Positions 47,213 to 55,189 of a DNA stretch of 64,000 nt are shown piece after piece. The DNA is from Haloarcula pellucida (GTDB taxonomy: Archaea; Halobacteriota; Halobacteria; Halobacteriales; Haloarculaceae). The notes under the pieces are model-generated. The model ran no database searches and had not been told where the DNA came from. It worked only from the letters and a program-made list of their open reading frames with translations. Positions within the stretch are counted from its first letter, which is position 1. Each line of letters starts with the position of its first letter. Where the stretch lies: contig NZ_BMOU01000004.1 in assembly GCF_014647235.1 (NCBI RefSeq), positions 379 through 64,378 on the forward strand. The letters are read 5' to 3'. A program made the translations under genes and the position numbers.

Positions 47213-47607
47213 CACCGATCCCAGTAGTCCTCAACGTCGTAGCCCACCGCCCTGAACAACTCCTCCAACATCCGATGATGCACCTTCGCTGATGGCGACC
47301 GGTCCCGCTGAAAAGAGATGAACTGAGAGATATTGGCGATATCCTCCCTCGACAAAATCTCGTTGTCATCCAGTTTCCGGAACGTGTTGACCATCGCCTT
47401 CTCCGCCTTAGAAGTCACACCGCCTTCCAACAACTCATCAGCATAGCCCTCCGTGGAAGCAGCGTTCTTCACCGAATACCTCTCCTTCGCGTCGTAGTAA
47501 TCACCTCCACCGTGCTTCTCCACCAAGGAATACCTGGAGACCACACCCTCACCCGGTGGAGCAAATAACCGTAGATAGGACTGCTGCACGTAGTGCTCGT
47601 TCACCAT
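47212..47607 (-). CDS. DUF4238-like protein, N-terminal part
   Basis: The 131-residue product begins MVNEHYVQQSYLRLFAPPGE, the diagnostic HYVxQxYLRxF start of DUF4238. It contains DIANISQFISFQRDRSPSAK and ends YDVEDYWDR. The ATG at 47607 was chosen at this conserved N-terminus. It stops where the next frame begins, within the middle of the family domain. Confidence 0.65.
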   Translation of the reverse strand: MVNEHYVQQSYLRLFAPPGEGVVSRYSLVEKHGGGDYYDAKERYSVKNAASTEGYADELLEGGVTSKAEKAMVNTFRKLDDNEILSREDIANISQFISFQRDRSPSAKVHHRMLEELFRAVGYDVEDYWDR

Positions 47608-47673
47608 ATGGTTCCAATTAGGCGAAAGATGCCAGCACCGAGTCAAAAACACTTCGAGGACGGCTCAATCCAT

Positions 47674-48030
47674 TCACCCATCAAGGATGAAGAGCAGTAT
47701 AGCGGCGAATATGCTGGTGGCTCCTCTGATCCTCGCTACTGCGACCGCAATATCATTCGCCCAGATACCGGAGGTAGACGCCTTATGAAACAGGTTTCCA
47801 GAGCCGTGAATACTGTACGCCGGAATAATTGAGTGCGTCACTGCTGTCGCCGTATTCGTAATCAACCTCAGCATCAAGATACCGACCTCGATGGTCTCCG
47901 CCGCCCCATATCGGAAATTATGGTAGAAGAGGAATGCCAGCGACGTCACCGGGACAGCAATCACCTTTGAGGCAATCACGGCCACGGGTAGATTCAGACC
48001 ACTTCTTACAACCACCTTCGTCCGCACCAT
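47674..48030 (-). CDS. Small membrane protein, unrecognised
   Basis: The 118-residue protein is hydrophobic, with about three to four helices (LNLPVAVIASKVIAVPVTSL, VGILMLRLITNTATAVTHS, TSIFAAILLFILDG). No charged catalytic motif is visible. It may belong with the adjacent genes in one transcript. Family not recognised. Confidence 0.55.
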   Translation of the reverse strand: MVRTKVVVRSGLNLPVAVIASKVIAVPVTSLAFLFYHNFRYGAAETIEVGILMLRLITNTATAVTHSIIPAYSIHGSGNLFHKASTSGIWANDIAVAVARIRGATSIFAAILLFILDG

Positions 48031-48072
48031 ATAAACAGTATGACAAACTTCTACTTTTAAAATCGGAGGGTG

Positions 48073-49314
48073 TCAGTCCTCCCTTTCGTCGTCGACAATC
48101 GCCCGACGCACAGAACGTTCTGGCAAAATAGCGATAGAGGCATAGAACGGATTTTTGGTAATGTAGACTGCGACAGCCGCCAGCAAAAACCTGACCACCG
48201 TAATCTGGTGATCCTCGTCCAGGTTGGTGAACCAAGTCCGCGCCTGCCCTGTACTCAACATCGCCTGCACCATCATCGACGGGATATCGAAGACAAACTC
48301 CGCCGAAAACGCATCCGAATCCGGAAGAGTCGCGTCTAAAGTCGCATTAGCAGGGCCTGTAGGCGGTACAGTAGAAGCCGTCGCCTCCAAGGGTTCAGCC
48401 TCCACCGTGGTCGTTGAGGGCTCATCAGCAACCGTCCTTCCAGTAGCCGGCGGAGTTGAACCTGCTCCAGCAGCAGCGGCCGCATTGATGGCTGGCTGAA
48501 TAGATGCGAGGTCAGCGAGAAGTGGCTCCGGGAACTGGATATCGGCCACCGCGTTCGACAATTCACCAGAGATTGCGGAGTTCACCACGGACTGCTGTAA
48601 CTGGAGCTGCTTCGTCAGATCTGGGAGACTGGCAGCTATCATTGACGAAACCCTTCGCTCCTGATGGGCGATCACCGGCTCCACAGCGTTTGCCAGCATA
48701 TTTGCCTGCTGAGCAGCGATGGGTTCCGTAATATTAGCCAGGATGCTCGCCTGGCTTGCTGCGAAAGGCTCCAGAATATTCGTCTGGAGCTCACTGATCC
48801 TGGCGGCAGCCAAGATCGTCGCCGTGGGGAACGTGAAGCTCTCAGCAATCTGCTCGCCAATCTCCGAGAAATCCACTGCTGGCGGCGGTGTCGTCTCCTC
48901 TGGTGGATCTCCAACTGGTTCCTCGCCAACGTTGTACTCCAGGTAGATTGCACCGACGTACTCCCGTAGCAAGTCCTCGACCGGTTCCTCCTCGTCCACC
49001 GCCTCTTCCACTTCCTGGTCGAGAGAGAAGAACGCTCGTCCAGGCATAGATGCTTTCATAGCAACTTCCTCTGGCGGCTCCTCGAATATCAACCGGTAGA
49101 CTGTAACCGCCTCCCTGGTACGTTCCTCTGAACGGCCAAGATCCTCCGCAACGGCCTCGGTATCCTCCGATTCTCGATATAGCTCACCGGCTTCACGAAC
49201 CGTCTCTACCCACTCGTAGGAGACCTGCTCTCGACGTTCTCTTCGCTGCTCCTCAATTGCTTCCATGAACTCGTCAAAATCAAGTTCCTCAACTTCTTCC
49301 TCATCCTCCGCCAT
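48073..49314 (-). CDS. Coiled-coil/HTH-like protein with helical repeats and C-terminal membrane segment
   Basis: The 413-residue protein starts with an acidic coiled coil (EEEVEELDFDEFMEAIEEQR). A helix-turn-helix-like segment follows (DTEAVAEDLGRSEERTREAV, about 52-71), with a conserved-looking LREYVGAIYLEY at about 115-127. Residues about 170-215 repeat a pattern of about 15-16 residues: ILEPFAASQASILANI, ITEPIAAQQANMLANA, AVEPVIAHQERR. A Ser/Thr/Pro-rich linker precedes a hydrophobic segment (ITVVRFLLAAVAVYI). It could be a membrane-anchored scaffold or regulator; I recognise no family. Confidence 0.65.
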   Translation of the reverse strand: MAEDEEEVEELDFDEFMEAIEEQRRERREQVSYEWVETVREAGELYRESEDTEAVAEDLGRSEERTREAVTVYRLIFEEPPEEVAMKASMPGRAFFSLDQEVEEAVDEEEPVEDLLREYVGAIYLEYNVGEEPVGDPPEETTPPPAVDFSEIGEQIAESFTFPTATILAAARISELQTNILEPFAASQASILANITEPIAAQQANMLANAVEPVIAHQERRVSSMIAASLPDLTKQLQLQQSVVNSAISGELSNAVADIQFPEPLLADLASIQPAINAAAAAGAGSTPPATGRTVADEPSTTTVEAEPLEATASTVPPTGPANATLDATLPDSDAFSAEFVFDIPSMMVQAMLSTGQARTWFTNLDEDHQITVVRFLLAAVAVYITKNPFYASIAILPERSVRRAIVDDERED

Positions 49315-49364
49315 TCTTACTAAACCGGTTAGGAATACGGGGCTATCAAGCCCTCGCTGAGAAC

Positions 49365-49991
49365 TCAGATATCTGGCTCAGACAGCGGGTACGGCAGCTG
49401 CCCAAGGAACTCCTCATCAGAGACCACAATCCCTCCGTAGTCCCTGAGCCGGTACTCGCCCTGATAATTGCCCCACGCCTTGATCTGGTAGATCTCCGGT
49501 TGGCCAGTAGTCTGGCCGTGGCTCACGAACACGACACTTGAGTCCTCGATTTGTTCGGCCAAAGGCGTGAGATGCTGAGTCACTTCCGAGGACTGTGGTA
49601 GCGTTTCAGCGTAGGGCATAACGGTCCACAAGGCATCTTCGTGGTGGTCGATTACCGGGACAAGCAAATCCTCCAAAGGCTCGAAATCGGAGAGAACGAT
49701 CTCGTGCCAGTTCGACATCCAACCCTCAGTATACTCAACCGGATACAGAGCACCCTCCTTTCCAGATCTTCCGACCACAGGAAGAGCAAACTTCACTACC
49801 AGACGCCGATCTCCCTCCGCTACCTTTGACGGGACTTCGTAGACCGCCCGACTGTTTCCCTTCTCGAGATACCGGAAATGCTTATTCAGTGTCTTGTGAG
49901 CCTTCTCAAAATCCTCCTGCTCGTGGATTATCGCGGCCACCTTATCGAACAGATTACGGAATGAGTCGTCGACGACATCTGATGACTCCAT
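49365..49991 (-). CDS. Protein-kinase-like fold protein, degenerate
   Basis: The 208-residue product shows a possible nucleotide-binding start, LEKGNSRAVYEVPSK (about 42-56), with a VAIK-like RRLVVKFALP (about 62-71). NWHEIVLS and WTVMPYAE resemble the alpha-C and hinge regions, and YRLRDYGGIVV recalls a DFG-type strand. The HRD catalytic loop is not evident, so it is at best a pseudokinase-like protein. The ATG at 49991 is preferred over TTG 50015. Assignment is by pattern only. Confidence 0.45.
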   Translation of the reverse strand: MESSDVVDDSFRNLFDKVAAIIHEQEDFEKAHKTLNKHFRYLEKGNSRAVYEVPSKVAEGDRRLVVKFALPVVGRSGKEGALYPVEYTEGWMSNWHEIVLSDFEPLEDLLVPVIDHHEDALWTVMPYAETLPQSSEVTQHLTPLAEQIEDSSVVFVSHGQTTGQPEIYQIKAWGNYQGEYRLRDYGGIVVSDEEFLGQLPYPLSEPDI

Positions 49992-50124
49992 TTTACTGAG
50001 AAATTCATTTGGCAAGATAGGTGCTTTTTGGTTAGAAGTTAGTTTGAGAGGGGAAATGTGGTGGCAGAGTCCGTGTTCCGAGGCCCTCTGCCAGAGCCAT
50101 ATGCCGGGGAGTGTATCTCCTAAG

Positions 50125-50613
50125 TTAGGCGGTTAGACTGTGACCTGAACCTTGCTGGTTCCTGCTCCACTGTCGTCGAAGAGCAGGAGTCAACAGGGCT
50201 CTCACCGTCGGAAAGCTGCTCGTCTCCGTCAGCTGCAGCAGTTCCGTCCCTGTAGCGAAGGTTACTACCTCGACCTCAGCTGTGAGAGGCTGGTCGGATG
50301 TTGCTACAAGGCTGTCAAGGTTGACTTCTGCCTTGTCGTCTGATTCCAGCTTGTCGATTCCGTTACTTGCGTTGAATACGACTTCGCCGTTGGCACTGGA
50401 CTGTCCTGCACCCGAGAACTCGAGGTAGATCTTCCGGACTCCTTCGTCGTACTGTCCGTCAGAGTTAGAGGCGGTTGTCGGATCGTGGGTTCCAGTGTGG
50501 ACTACAGCCTTCCAGACTCTGTACTCCGTATCGTCTGAAGGATTGATGATCTGATCCACGGTGTGTGTCTGAATCGAAGATGTGTTACTGGAGATACCGA
50601 GGTACATCGGCAT
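50125..50613 (-). CDS. Unrecognised beta-rich protein
   Basis: The 162-residue protein begins MPMYLGISSNTSSIQTHTVD. It is rich in Thr/Ser/Val strands such as KAEVNLDSLVATSDQPLTAE, with a basic C-terminal tail (LRRQWSRNQQGSGHSLTA). There is no signal peptide. The composition would fit a small structural or surface-exposed protein of an extrachromosomal element, but no family is recognised. The sequence from 50614 to 50903 upstream has only an overlapping weak frame. Confidence 0.5.
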   Translation of the reverse strand: MPMYLGISSNTSSIQTHTVDQIINPSDDTEYRVWKAVVHTGTHDPTTASNSDGQYDEGVRKIYLEFSGAGQSSANGEVVFNASNGIDKLESDDKAEVNLDSLVATSDQPLTAEVEVVTFATGTELLQLTETSSFPTVRALLTPALRRQWSRNQQGSGHSLTA

Positions 50614-50903
50614 CCAGTCTTAGACAACAAAACTGTTACAGCCTTGTTCCGTGGATCAGGGACTTGGTGTATTATCTGTCTCCCGTTTTCCCAGGTCGCA
50701 CAGTCAGGCCGGTCTCTGTACTGTTTAGGTATCTCCTCCATCACGACCGCGGCAGGGTTCCCAGACTGGGATTGAAACCAGTTGCGGGTGGTCACAGAAA
50801 GGTAGTGCTTTGGACTGTACGATGAAAAGATAGGCAATTAATACATTCCACTGACGCCGTCGAATGTGTGTCTGGGTTCGTGATCGATACCAACCGATAG
50901 GTA

Positions 50904-51182
50904 TCACTCTTTCTCAATCTGCACACTCTCCTTGACATCGAACTCTACGCCTCGAACTGAGAATTCCTCAGCGATTTCCCGCTTCTGGTCAGCGGTCAGA
51001 TCCCCACGAGTCAGCACGTCTTCGATCGCCTTGACCAGCGCAGGCACGTTGTCACACGCGTAGGCCACCGCATCCGACCGGTTGCAGCCGTAAAACTCAC
51101 TGGCCTCCTCAACAGCGTAATACCGATATTCGTTCCCGTCACCTGTCTGAATCCGAATCGACCCTGGAATCTCCTCGGCCAT
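50904..51182 (-). CDS. Small haloarchaeal protein (DUF7692-like)
   Basis: The 92-residue protein has a core SIRIQTGDGNEYRYYAVEEA (about 7-26) and FYGCNRSDAVAYACDNVPAL (28-47), then a charged helix. This matches small haloarchaeal proteins I associate with DUF7692, often seen in accessory elements; they resemble ribbon-helix-helix regulators, which is inference. The ATG at 51182 is at the conserved N-terminus; upstream codons are uncoded. Confidence 0.7.
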   Translation of the reverse strand: MAEEIPGSIRIQTGDGNEYRYYAVEEASEFYGCNRSDAVAYACDNVPALVKAIEDVLTRGDLTADQKREIAEEFSVRGVEFDVKESVQIEKE

Positions 51183-51773
51183 GCTCGTGAACACGACCCC
51201 GACAATCCTAGTTTTTCGCCCATCTGGAACCCTCCAGAACACTCGAAACACCGGGGAACCACTCACCCATCTGGGAGAAAACCACCCGCGAACCACGACC
51301 ACCAGCTGAATATGAGCACATCGATGGCGGGGTTCGTGTTCATCTTGGTTCGAGCGCTCACGTCGACGCACAACCGCCCGAGGTCGCAAATAGTTCTCTG
51401 TTGTCGGGCTGTAATCGAATCCGCCCCAACCAAATACAATGTGTTATTTAGACGAATATCCGTCGATACGTTCATCGGTTGTACAGAATACCCACTCAAA
51501 ATCATCAAATAGACAATGACGCGCTTCGTGAGATTAGAAAGTCCTACCATTATGGACTTAGTGTCTGCGCTTCTCACGCGATCGTCTTCTCTTGCAGAAT
51601 ATCGGGGGATTGCTGAATCACGCTAATCCGGTCTTTGGATTTTGAAAACCGCCAGACGGAAAGGTTGTCATTCAGAATCGTTCGCTCAGCGAACGAAATG
51701 CAGCGCGTCAATGGTAGCTAGTATATAAACGACCCACTGCCGTCTGTCGGATTCTAACCGTTCGATAAGGGAA
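51183..51773. other. Island right-end noncoding region
   Basis: About 590 bases without a supported gene. It includes a perfect inverted repeat TCGTTCGCT-c-AGCGAACGA (51678-51696) and an AT-rich TATATAAAC-like stretch near 51720. No integrase remnant could be read in any frame. Confidence 0.5.
51678..51696. repeat. Perfect 9-bp inverted repeat near the right att end
   Basis: TCGTTCGCT, one base, AGCGAACGA, located 78 nt inside the right boundary. Confidence 0.5.
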
Positions 51774-51848
51774 CGGGCGCTGAGGGATTTGAACCCCCGA
51801 CGGTTTGGTCCGAAGCCAAGCACTCTGTCCAGGCTGAGCTAAGCGCCC
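51774..51848 (-). tRNA. tRNA-Arg (anticodon TCG)
   Basis: A 75-nt cloverleaf on the minus strand. The acceptor arms GGGCGCT and AGCGCCC pair perfectly. The D arm has AGCTCAGCCTGGACAGAG and the anticodon loop CTTCGGA reads TCG (codon CGA). The T arm GGGGG-TTCAAAT-CCCTC pairs with one wobble. No CCA is encoded. A TTTAAA box is about 30 nt upstream. The 3' end is the integration target of the adjacent element. Confidence 0.92.
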
Positions 51849-51876
51849 TACGTGAATACGTAATTCGGTGTTCCGG

Positions 51877-51882
51877 TTTAAA
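51877..51882 (-). promoter_or_regulatory. TATA box for tRNA-Arg
   Basis: TTTAAA, 29-34 nt upstream of the tRNA 5' end. Confidence 0.5.
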
Positions 51883-52045
51883 CCATCCGGTTCTGTATCG
51901 TGCTCGTGAGAGATACCCACGCGCTATCAGTCGACGCCGACCACCTCTCGTCTGAGAGACAAGACAAAGATTATATGTCTGTTCGAGTACGTGTGGGAAT
52001 ATCGCTCTGGTGTGCTCGCTCACTACAGCCGACCAGTGAATACTG

Positions 52046-52687
52046 ATGTACGATATCGGACACGACCGCCTCGATTTCGCTCTCGACCCCGGCACGAACG
52101 TCCTCGTAACCGGGCCACCACTCTGTGGGAAACGTCGCTTCGGGATGCAAGCGCTCGCGGCCGGGTCGCGACGGAGCGAGGGGGCTATCGTCGTGACGAC
52201 ACGAGACACTGCCGACAGGGTGCGCTCTGACTATCGGACACTGTTTGCCGGCGGGGACGAGGACGCACCGCCGCTCGGCGTCGTCGACGCCGTCTCGGAG
52301 ACCTTCGGCCAGTCGGTCACCGACGACCAGTACACGAAGTACACGTCATCACCGAAGGACATGAGCAGTATCGGTATCAAGTTCTCCGAGTTCGTCCAGT
52401 CGTATTACACCGAAGACGGCATCGAACGAACCCGCGTGCTGGTGGACTCCCTGTCGCCGCTGCTGGTCTACTCGAATCTTCAGGGCGTGTTCCGCTTCAT
52501 GCACATGTTCACCTCGCGCGTCGACAACGCCGGCGCAGTCGGCTTCTACACCGTCACGTCGACGGCCCACGACGACGAGACGATGAACTCTCTCACGCAG
52601 TTGGTCGACGGGACGATAGAACTGACCGAGGACGGAACGGCGACGATTCGGCTTCCGAACCTCGACGACCAGACCGTCGACCTGTGA
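52046..52687 (+). CDS. KaiC/RecA-like ATPase domain protein with altered Walker A
   Basis: The 213-residue protein has a RecA-superfamily fold of the type found in haloarchaeal KaiC-like proteins. The P-loop is NVLVTGPPLCGKRRFGMQAL (about 17-36), with Arg where Ser/Thr normally follows the Lys. Walker B-like RTRVLVDSLSPLLVYS is at about 130-145. The Walker A change may weaken hydrolysis. It likely acts as a regulatory NTP-binding protein; partner unknown. Confidence 0.75.
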   Translation: MYDIGHDRLDFALDPGTNVLVTGPPLCGKRRFGMQALAAGSRRSEGAIVVTTRDTADRVRSDYRTLFAGGDEDAPPLGVVDAVSETFGQSVTDDQYTKYTSSPKDMSSIGIKFSEFVQSYYTEDGIERTRVLVDSLSPLLVYSNLQGVFRFMHMFTSRVDNAGAVGFYTVTSTAHDDETMNSLTQLVDGTIELTEDGTATIRLPNLDDQTVDL

Positions 52688-52696
52688 CGGCCCCTT

Positions 52697-52978
52697 TCAC
52701 TCCTCGCCGTGTGCCGTCTCCGCCGCGTCTGCTGGCGCTCTCTCGACGTCGTCGGTGAGGACCGCATCGACGTCGACGCCCTGTTCGTCCGCGATGGCTT
52801 CCAGCAGCGCTCGCTGTTCGGCCACCTGGCGCTCTACGTCGTCGACCCGGCCGTTCGTGTCCTCGACCGTCTCGCGGAGCTCCTGGACCTGCGTCTTTAG
52901 TTCGTTGACTTTCGTGTAGAGTTTGTCGGCGACGTCGGCCACTTTCTGTATCTTCTTCGCCGTCGAGCCAAATCCCAT
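52697..52978 (-). CDS. Coiled-coil haloarchaeal protein (DUF5798-like)
   Basis: The 93-residue protein begins MGFGSTAKKIQKVADVADKL and has a long coiled coil (VNELKTQVQELRETVEDTNG, then VDDVERQVAEQRALLEAIAD), ending in an acidic tail. This is the haloarchaeal DUF5798 pattern, function unknown. The ATG at 52978 fits the conserved MGFGSTAKKIQ start. It is convergent with the KaiC-like gene, 9 nt apart. Confidence 0.8.
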   Translation of the reverse strand: MGFGSTAKKIQKVADVADKLYTKVNELKTQVQELRETVEDTNGRVDDVERQVAEQRALLEAIADEQGVDVDAVLTDDVERAPADAAETAHGEE

Positions 52979-53056
52979 ACGGTCGATAGTTCGAGCGGCC
53001 ATTTCGTCGTTTCGCTCGAACGTCGGTGTTAAGACGCCGCCGACCCGAGCGCCGAT

Positions 53057-53470
53057 ATGAACGACCTACGGACCGCACCGACCGTCGGTATCGCCGGTTG
53101 CGTCCTCTATCTGGTCGCGCTCGCGGTGCCGTACGTCATCGTCGAGACGACAAGCGCCGTCGGCGCCTACTACGGCTCCGGTGGTATCTCACCGGTCATC
53201 CCCGCCGTCCTCTCGCTCGTCGTCATCATCGTCCTCGCGGCGGGCCGAGAGGGGCGGACCGACCCCAGCATCGCCGCCGGCGCGACGCTCGTTCTGGGCC
53301 TGTTCATCGTCGGTCTGAGCCTCCTCTGGGCGGCGACGGTGCCCGTCAGCCTCGTGTTGGGGCTGTCGGAGTCGACGCTCATCGAACACCACCGGTGGGC
53401 CGTCGTCCTCGCAAGCGTGCCAGTGCCGGTCGGGTCGGCGTGGTTCGCTCGCGCGCTGGGACTCTTCTGA
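53057..53470 (+). CDS. Four-helix membrane protein, conserved in haloarchaea
   Basis: The 137-residue protein has about four transmembrane helices (VGIAGCVLYLVALAVPYVIV, VIPAVLSLVVIIVLAAG, IAAGATLVLGLFIVGLSLLW, WAVVLASVPVPVGSAWFA). It resembles small haloarchaeal membrane DUFs (DUF7548-like); function unknown. SRP RNA follows on the same strand. Confidence 0.7.
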   Translation: MNDLRTAPTVGIAGCVLYLVALAVPYVIVETTSAVGAYYGSGGISPVIPAVLSLVVIIVLAAGREGRTDPSIAAGATLVLGLFIVGLSLLWAATVPVSLVLGLSESTLIEHHRWAVVLASVPVPVGSAWFARALGLF

Positions 53471-53508
53471 CCGAATCGCCACACAGTCCCCGGGTGTTCC
53501 GAAAGGCC

Positions 53509-53515
53509 CTTATGG
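53509..53515 (+). promoter_or_regulatory. TATA-like box for SRP RNA
   Basis: CTTATGG, 26-32 nt before the proposed RNA start at 53541. Confidence 0.45.
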
Positions 53516-53540
53516 GGCGGCGGCGGACCATCGAAGTGGA

Positions 53541-53845
53541 CTAGGTCGGGGGGCTTGGCCCCCCTCCTCGCCCGCACTGTGGTCATGAGCGGGGACCGAA
53601 CCCCGGGGGCGTCCGGTCAGACGGACGTGGACCCCGTGAGCCAACGTAGAAGCCTCGTCCCACGGGGACGGCGGTCCACGTGGTCGCATCTGCAGGGATG
53701 CGCCCACGTGGTTAGTCGATGGCAGCCCGTCAGGCACGGAAGTGAGCAGCGGACCATCGAACACCCGTCGCTCGTGGGGTCGCGGGGTGGAGGAGGCAAA
53801 CGGGATTACCCACGCCCGAACGCCGGGCAATCTCGGCTGTCCGTC
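53541..53845 (+). ncRNA. ffs: SRP (7S) RNA
   Basis: The SRP54-binding helix 8 is visible as GTCAGGCACGGAAGTGAGCA at 53729-53748, the universally conserved internal-loop sequence. The 5' domain has GGGGGGCTTGGCCCCCC and a second hairpin GCGGGGACCGAACCCCGG. Total GC content and the roughly 300-nt length match haloarchaeal 7S RNA. Ends are approximate: the 5' end is set by CTAGGTCGGG after a TATA-like box, the 3' end by length. Confidence 0.88.
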
Positions 53846-54006
53846 CATTCATTCGGTATCTACTCCCGGAGTCTTACGTCCGCGAGACGCCGCTACAGCG
53901 GGACGTAACGACGAGCGGTTCGGCCGTAGTCGCGGCTCTGCCGGCGTCGAGGGATCGGTACGGGCGTCGCTCGACGGCGGCGACGAAACGGAAAATCGAG
54001 AGTCGG

Positions 54007-54891
54007 TCAGTCGTCGGCCGGTTCGACGACGCTGTCCATCCCGGCGAGTTCGAGGCCGCCGCCGATGGTGCGGTTCGGGTAGGGGATGTCGATGCCTTCC
54101 TCGTCGAACCGTTCCTTGACCGCCTGTACGTACTCACCGCGGGTCTTCACGAAGTCCGAGCGACTGGGGTTGTCGATCCAGATGCGGGACTGCAGACCCA
54201 CAGAAGAGTCGCCGAGTTCGACCAGTCGGACCGACGGGCCGGGGTCTTCGAGGATGCCCTCGTGGTCCTCTGCCTCTTCGAGGATGATGTCGGTCGCCGC
54301 GTCGATGTCGTCGTCGTAGCCGATGCCGAAGACGAACTTCAGACGGAGTTGGTCCTTCGCGACGGGGTTCTTGATGACGCCGTCGGTGAGTTGCGAGTTC
54401 GGAACCGTCAGCAACTCGTTGTCGAACGTGCGAACGCGGGTGACGCGGAGGCTGATGTCCTCGACGACGCCGGCGTTGTCGTCCCACTCGATCCAGTCGC
54501 CGATGCGGAACGGCTTGTCGGTGAAGATGAAGATGCCGGCGACGAAGTTCGACAGCACGTCCTGCATCGCGAGTCCGATTGCCAGCGTCGCGGCGGCCGC
54601 GATGGTCGCGAGCGACTGCAGGAAGTTCCCGTACTGGGCCAACCCGAACGCCATCGAGATGGCGACGAAGACGATGACGATGCTCGTGAGTTTCTTTATG
54701 GGGTTCCGGGCGTGTTCGTCGAGGTCACGGGACTTCAGCGACCGGTCGACGATGGGGACCACGATAGCCTTCCCGAGTACGTAGACGAGGATAGCGACGA
54801 GGACGAAGACGAGAGCCTGCGCGATTGTCCCTGCGAGACCGGAACCCAGTCCGAGATTCTGGAAGAAGTTGGAGATGGGTTCGACCTGCAT
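54007..54891 (-). CDS. MscS-family mechanosensitive channel
   Basis: The 294-residue protein has three N-terminal helices. The pore-lining third helix is LATIAAAATLAIGLAMQDVL (about 89-108), followed by NFVAGIFIFTDKPFRIGDWI. The beta-domain with GVVEDISLRVTRVRTFDNEL is that of MscS channels. It probably relieves turgor on hypo-osmotic shock. ATG 54891 shares its A with the TGA of the upstream CRM-domain gene (TGATG). Confidence 0.9.
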   Translation of the reverse strand: MQVEPISNFFQNLGLGSGLAGTIAQALVFVLVAILVYVLGKAIVVPIVDRSLKSRDLDEHARNPIKKLTSIVIVFVAISMAFGLAQYGNFLQSLATIAAAATLAIGLAMQDVLSNFVAGIFIFTDKPFRIGDWIEWDDNAGVVEDISLRVTRVRTFDNELLTVPNSQLTDGVIKNPVAKDQLRLKFVFGIGYDDDIDAATDIILEEAEDHEGILEDPGPSVRLVELGDSSVGLQSRIWIDNPSRSDFVKTRGEYVQAVKERFDEEGIDIPYPNRTIGGGLELAGMDSVVEPADD

Positions 54892-55139
54892 CACCGCTCG
54901 AACACCGCCGTATGGCCCCGTACCTGCGGGACGGACGCGTTCACCTGTTCGGCCATCTCGTCGGCGAGTTCCTCGGTGGTGGTGCCCCCGCGGGCCGACC
55001 GGAGGAACTTCACCTTCACGAACTGGCGGTCCTCTAGCTGGGTGTTCAGTTCGTCGACGACCGGTTCGATACCGTTCTTCCCGACGCGAAGTGTCGCGTC
55101 GAGTTCGTGGATTCGCTGCTCTCGAGAGGTATCAGACAT
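54891..55139 (-). CDS. CRM-domain (YhbY-like) RNA-binding protein
   Basis: The 82-residue protein begins MSDTSREQRIHELDATLRVG and contains the CRM/YhbY GxxG loop in VGKNGIEPVVDELNTQLED, followed by FVKVKFLRSARGG. Such proteins bind ribosomal precursors or tRNA-like RNA. It sits between RNase P component 4 and MscS in one strand. The ATG at 55139 is supported by an AT-rich leader just upstream. Confidence 0.85.
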   Translation of the reverse strand: MSDTSREQRIHELDATLRVGKNGIEPVVDELNTQLEDRQFVKVKFLRSARGGTTTEELADEMAEQVNASVPQVRGHTAVFER

Positions 55140-55189
55140 ATGGGCGCACAAAGGGCTCGATACGTTTAAAACCAGCAGTCCTAAAACCG

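Larger units (their letters stand above)
43624..51795. mobile_element. Integrated element in tRNA-Arg(TCG), apparently without integrase
   Basis: About 8.2 kb bounded on the right by the 3' end of an intact tRNA gene and on the left by one to three direct repeats of that 3' end. This is the classic result of tyrosine-integrase insertion. The interior is markedly AT-richer than the flanks, and nearly all genes run leftward. No recombinase, replication or partition gene is visible, so the element is probably a remnant or is mobilised in trans. The tandem left repeats suggest repeated insertion and loss. Confidence 0.75.

Noticed and set aside
50502-50837. A 111-codon minus-strand frame overlapping the beta-rich island gene
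   Set aside because: It overlaps another frame by over 100 nt, its C-terminal part is Arg/Ser-rich, and no family could be recognised; the N-terminal part is only weakly gene-like.
53555-53908. 117-codon frame across the SRP RNA
   Set aside because: The region is clearly the 7S RNA gene, with the helix 8 sequence inside this frame.
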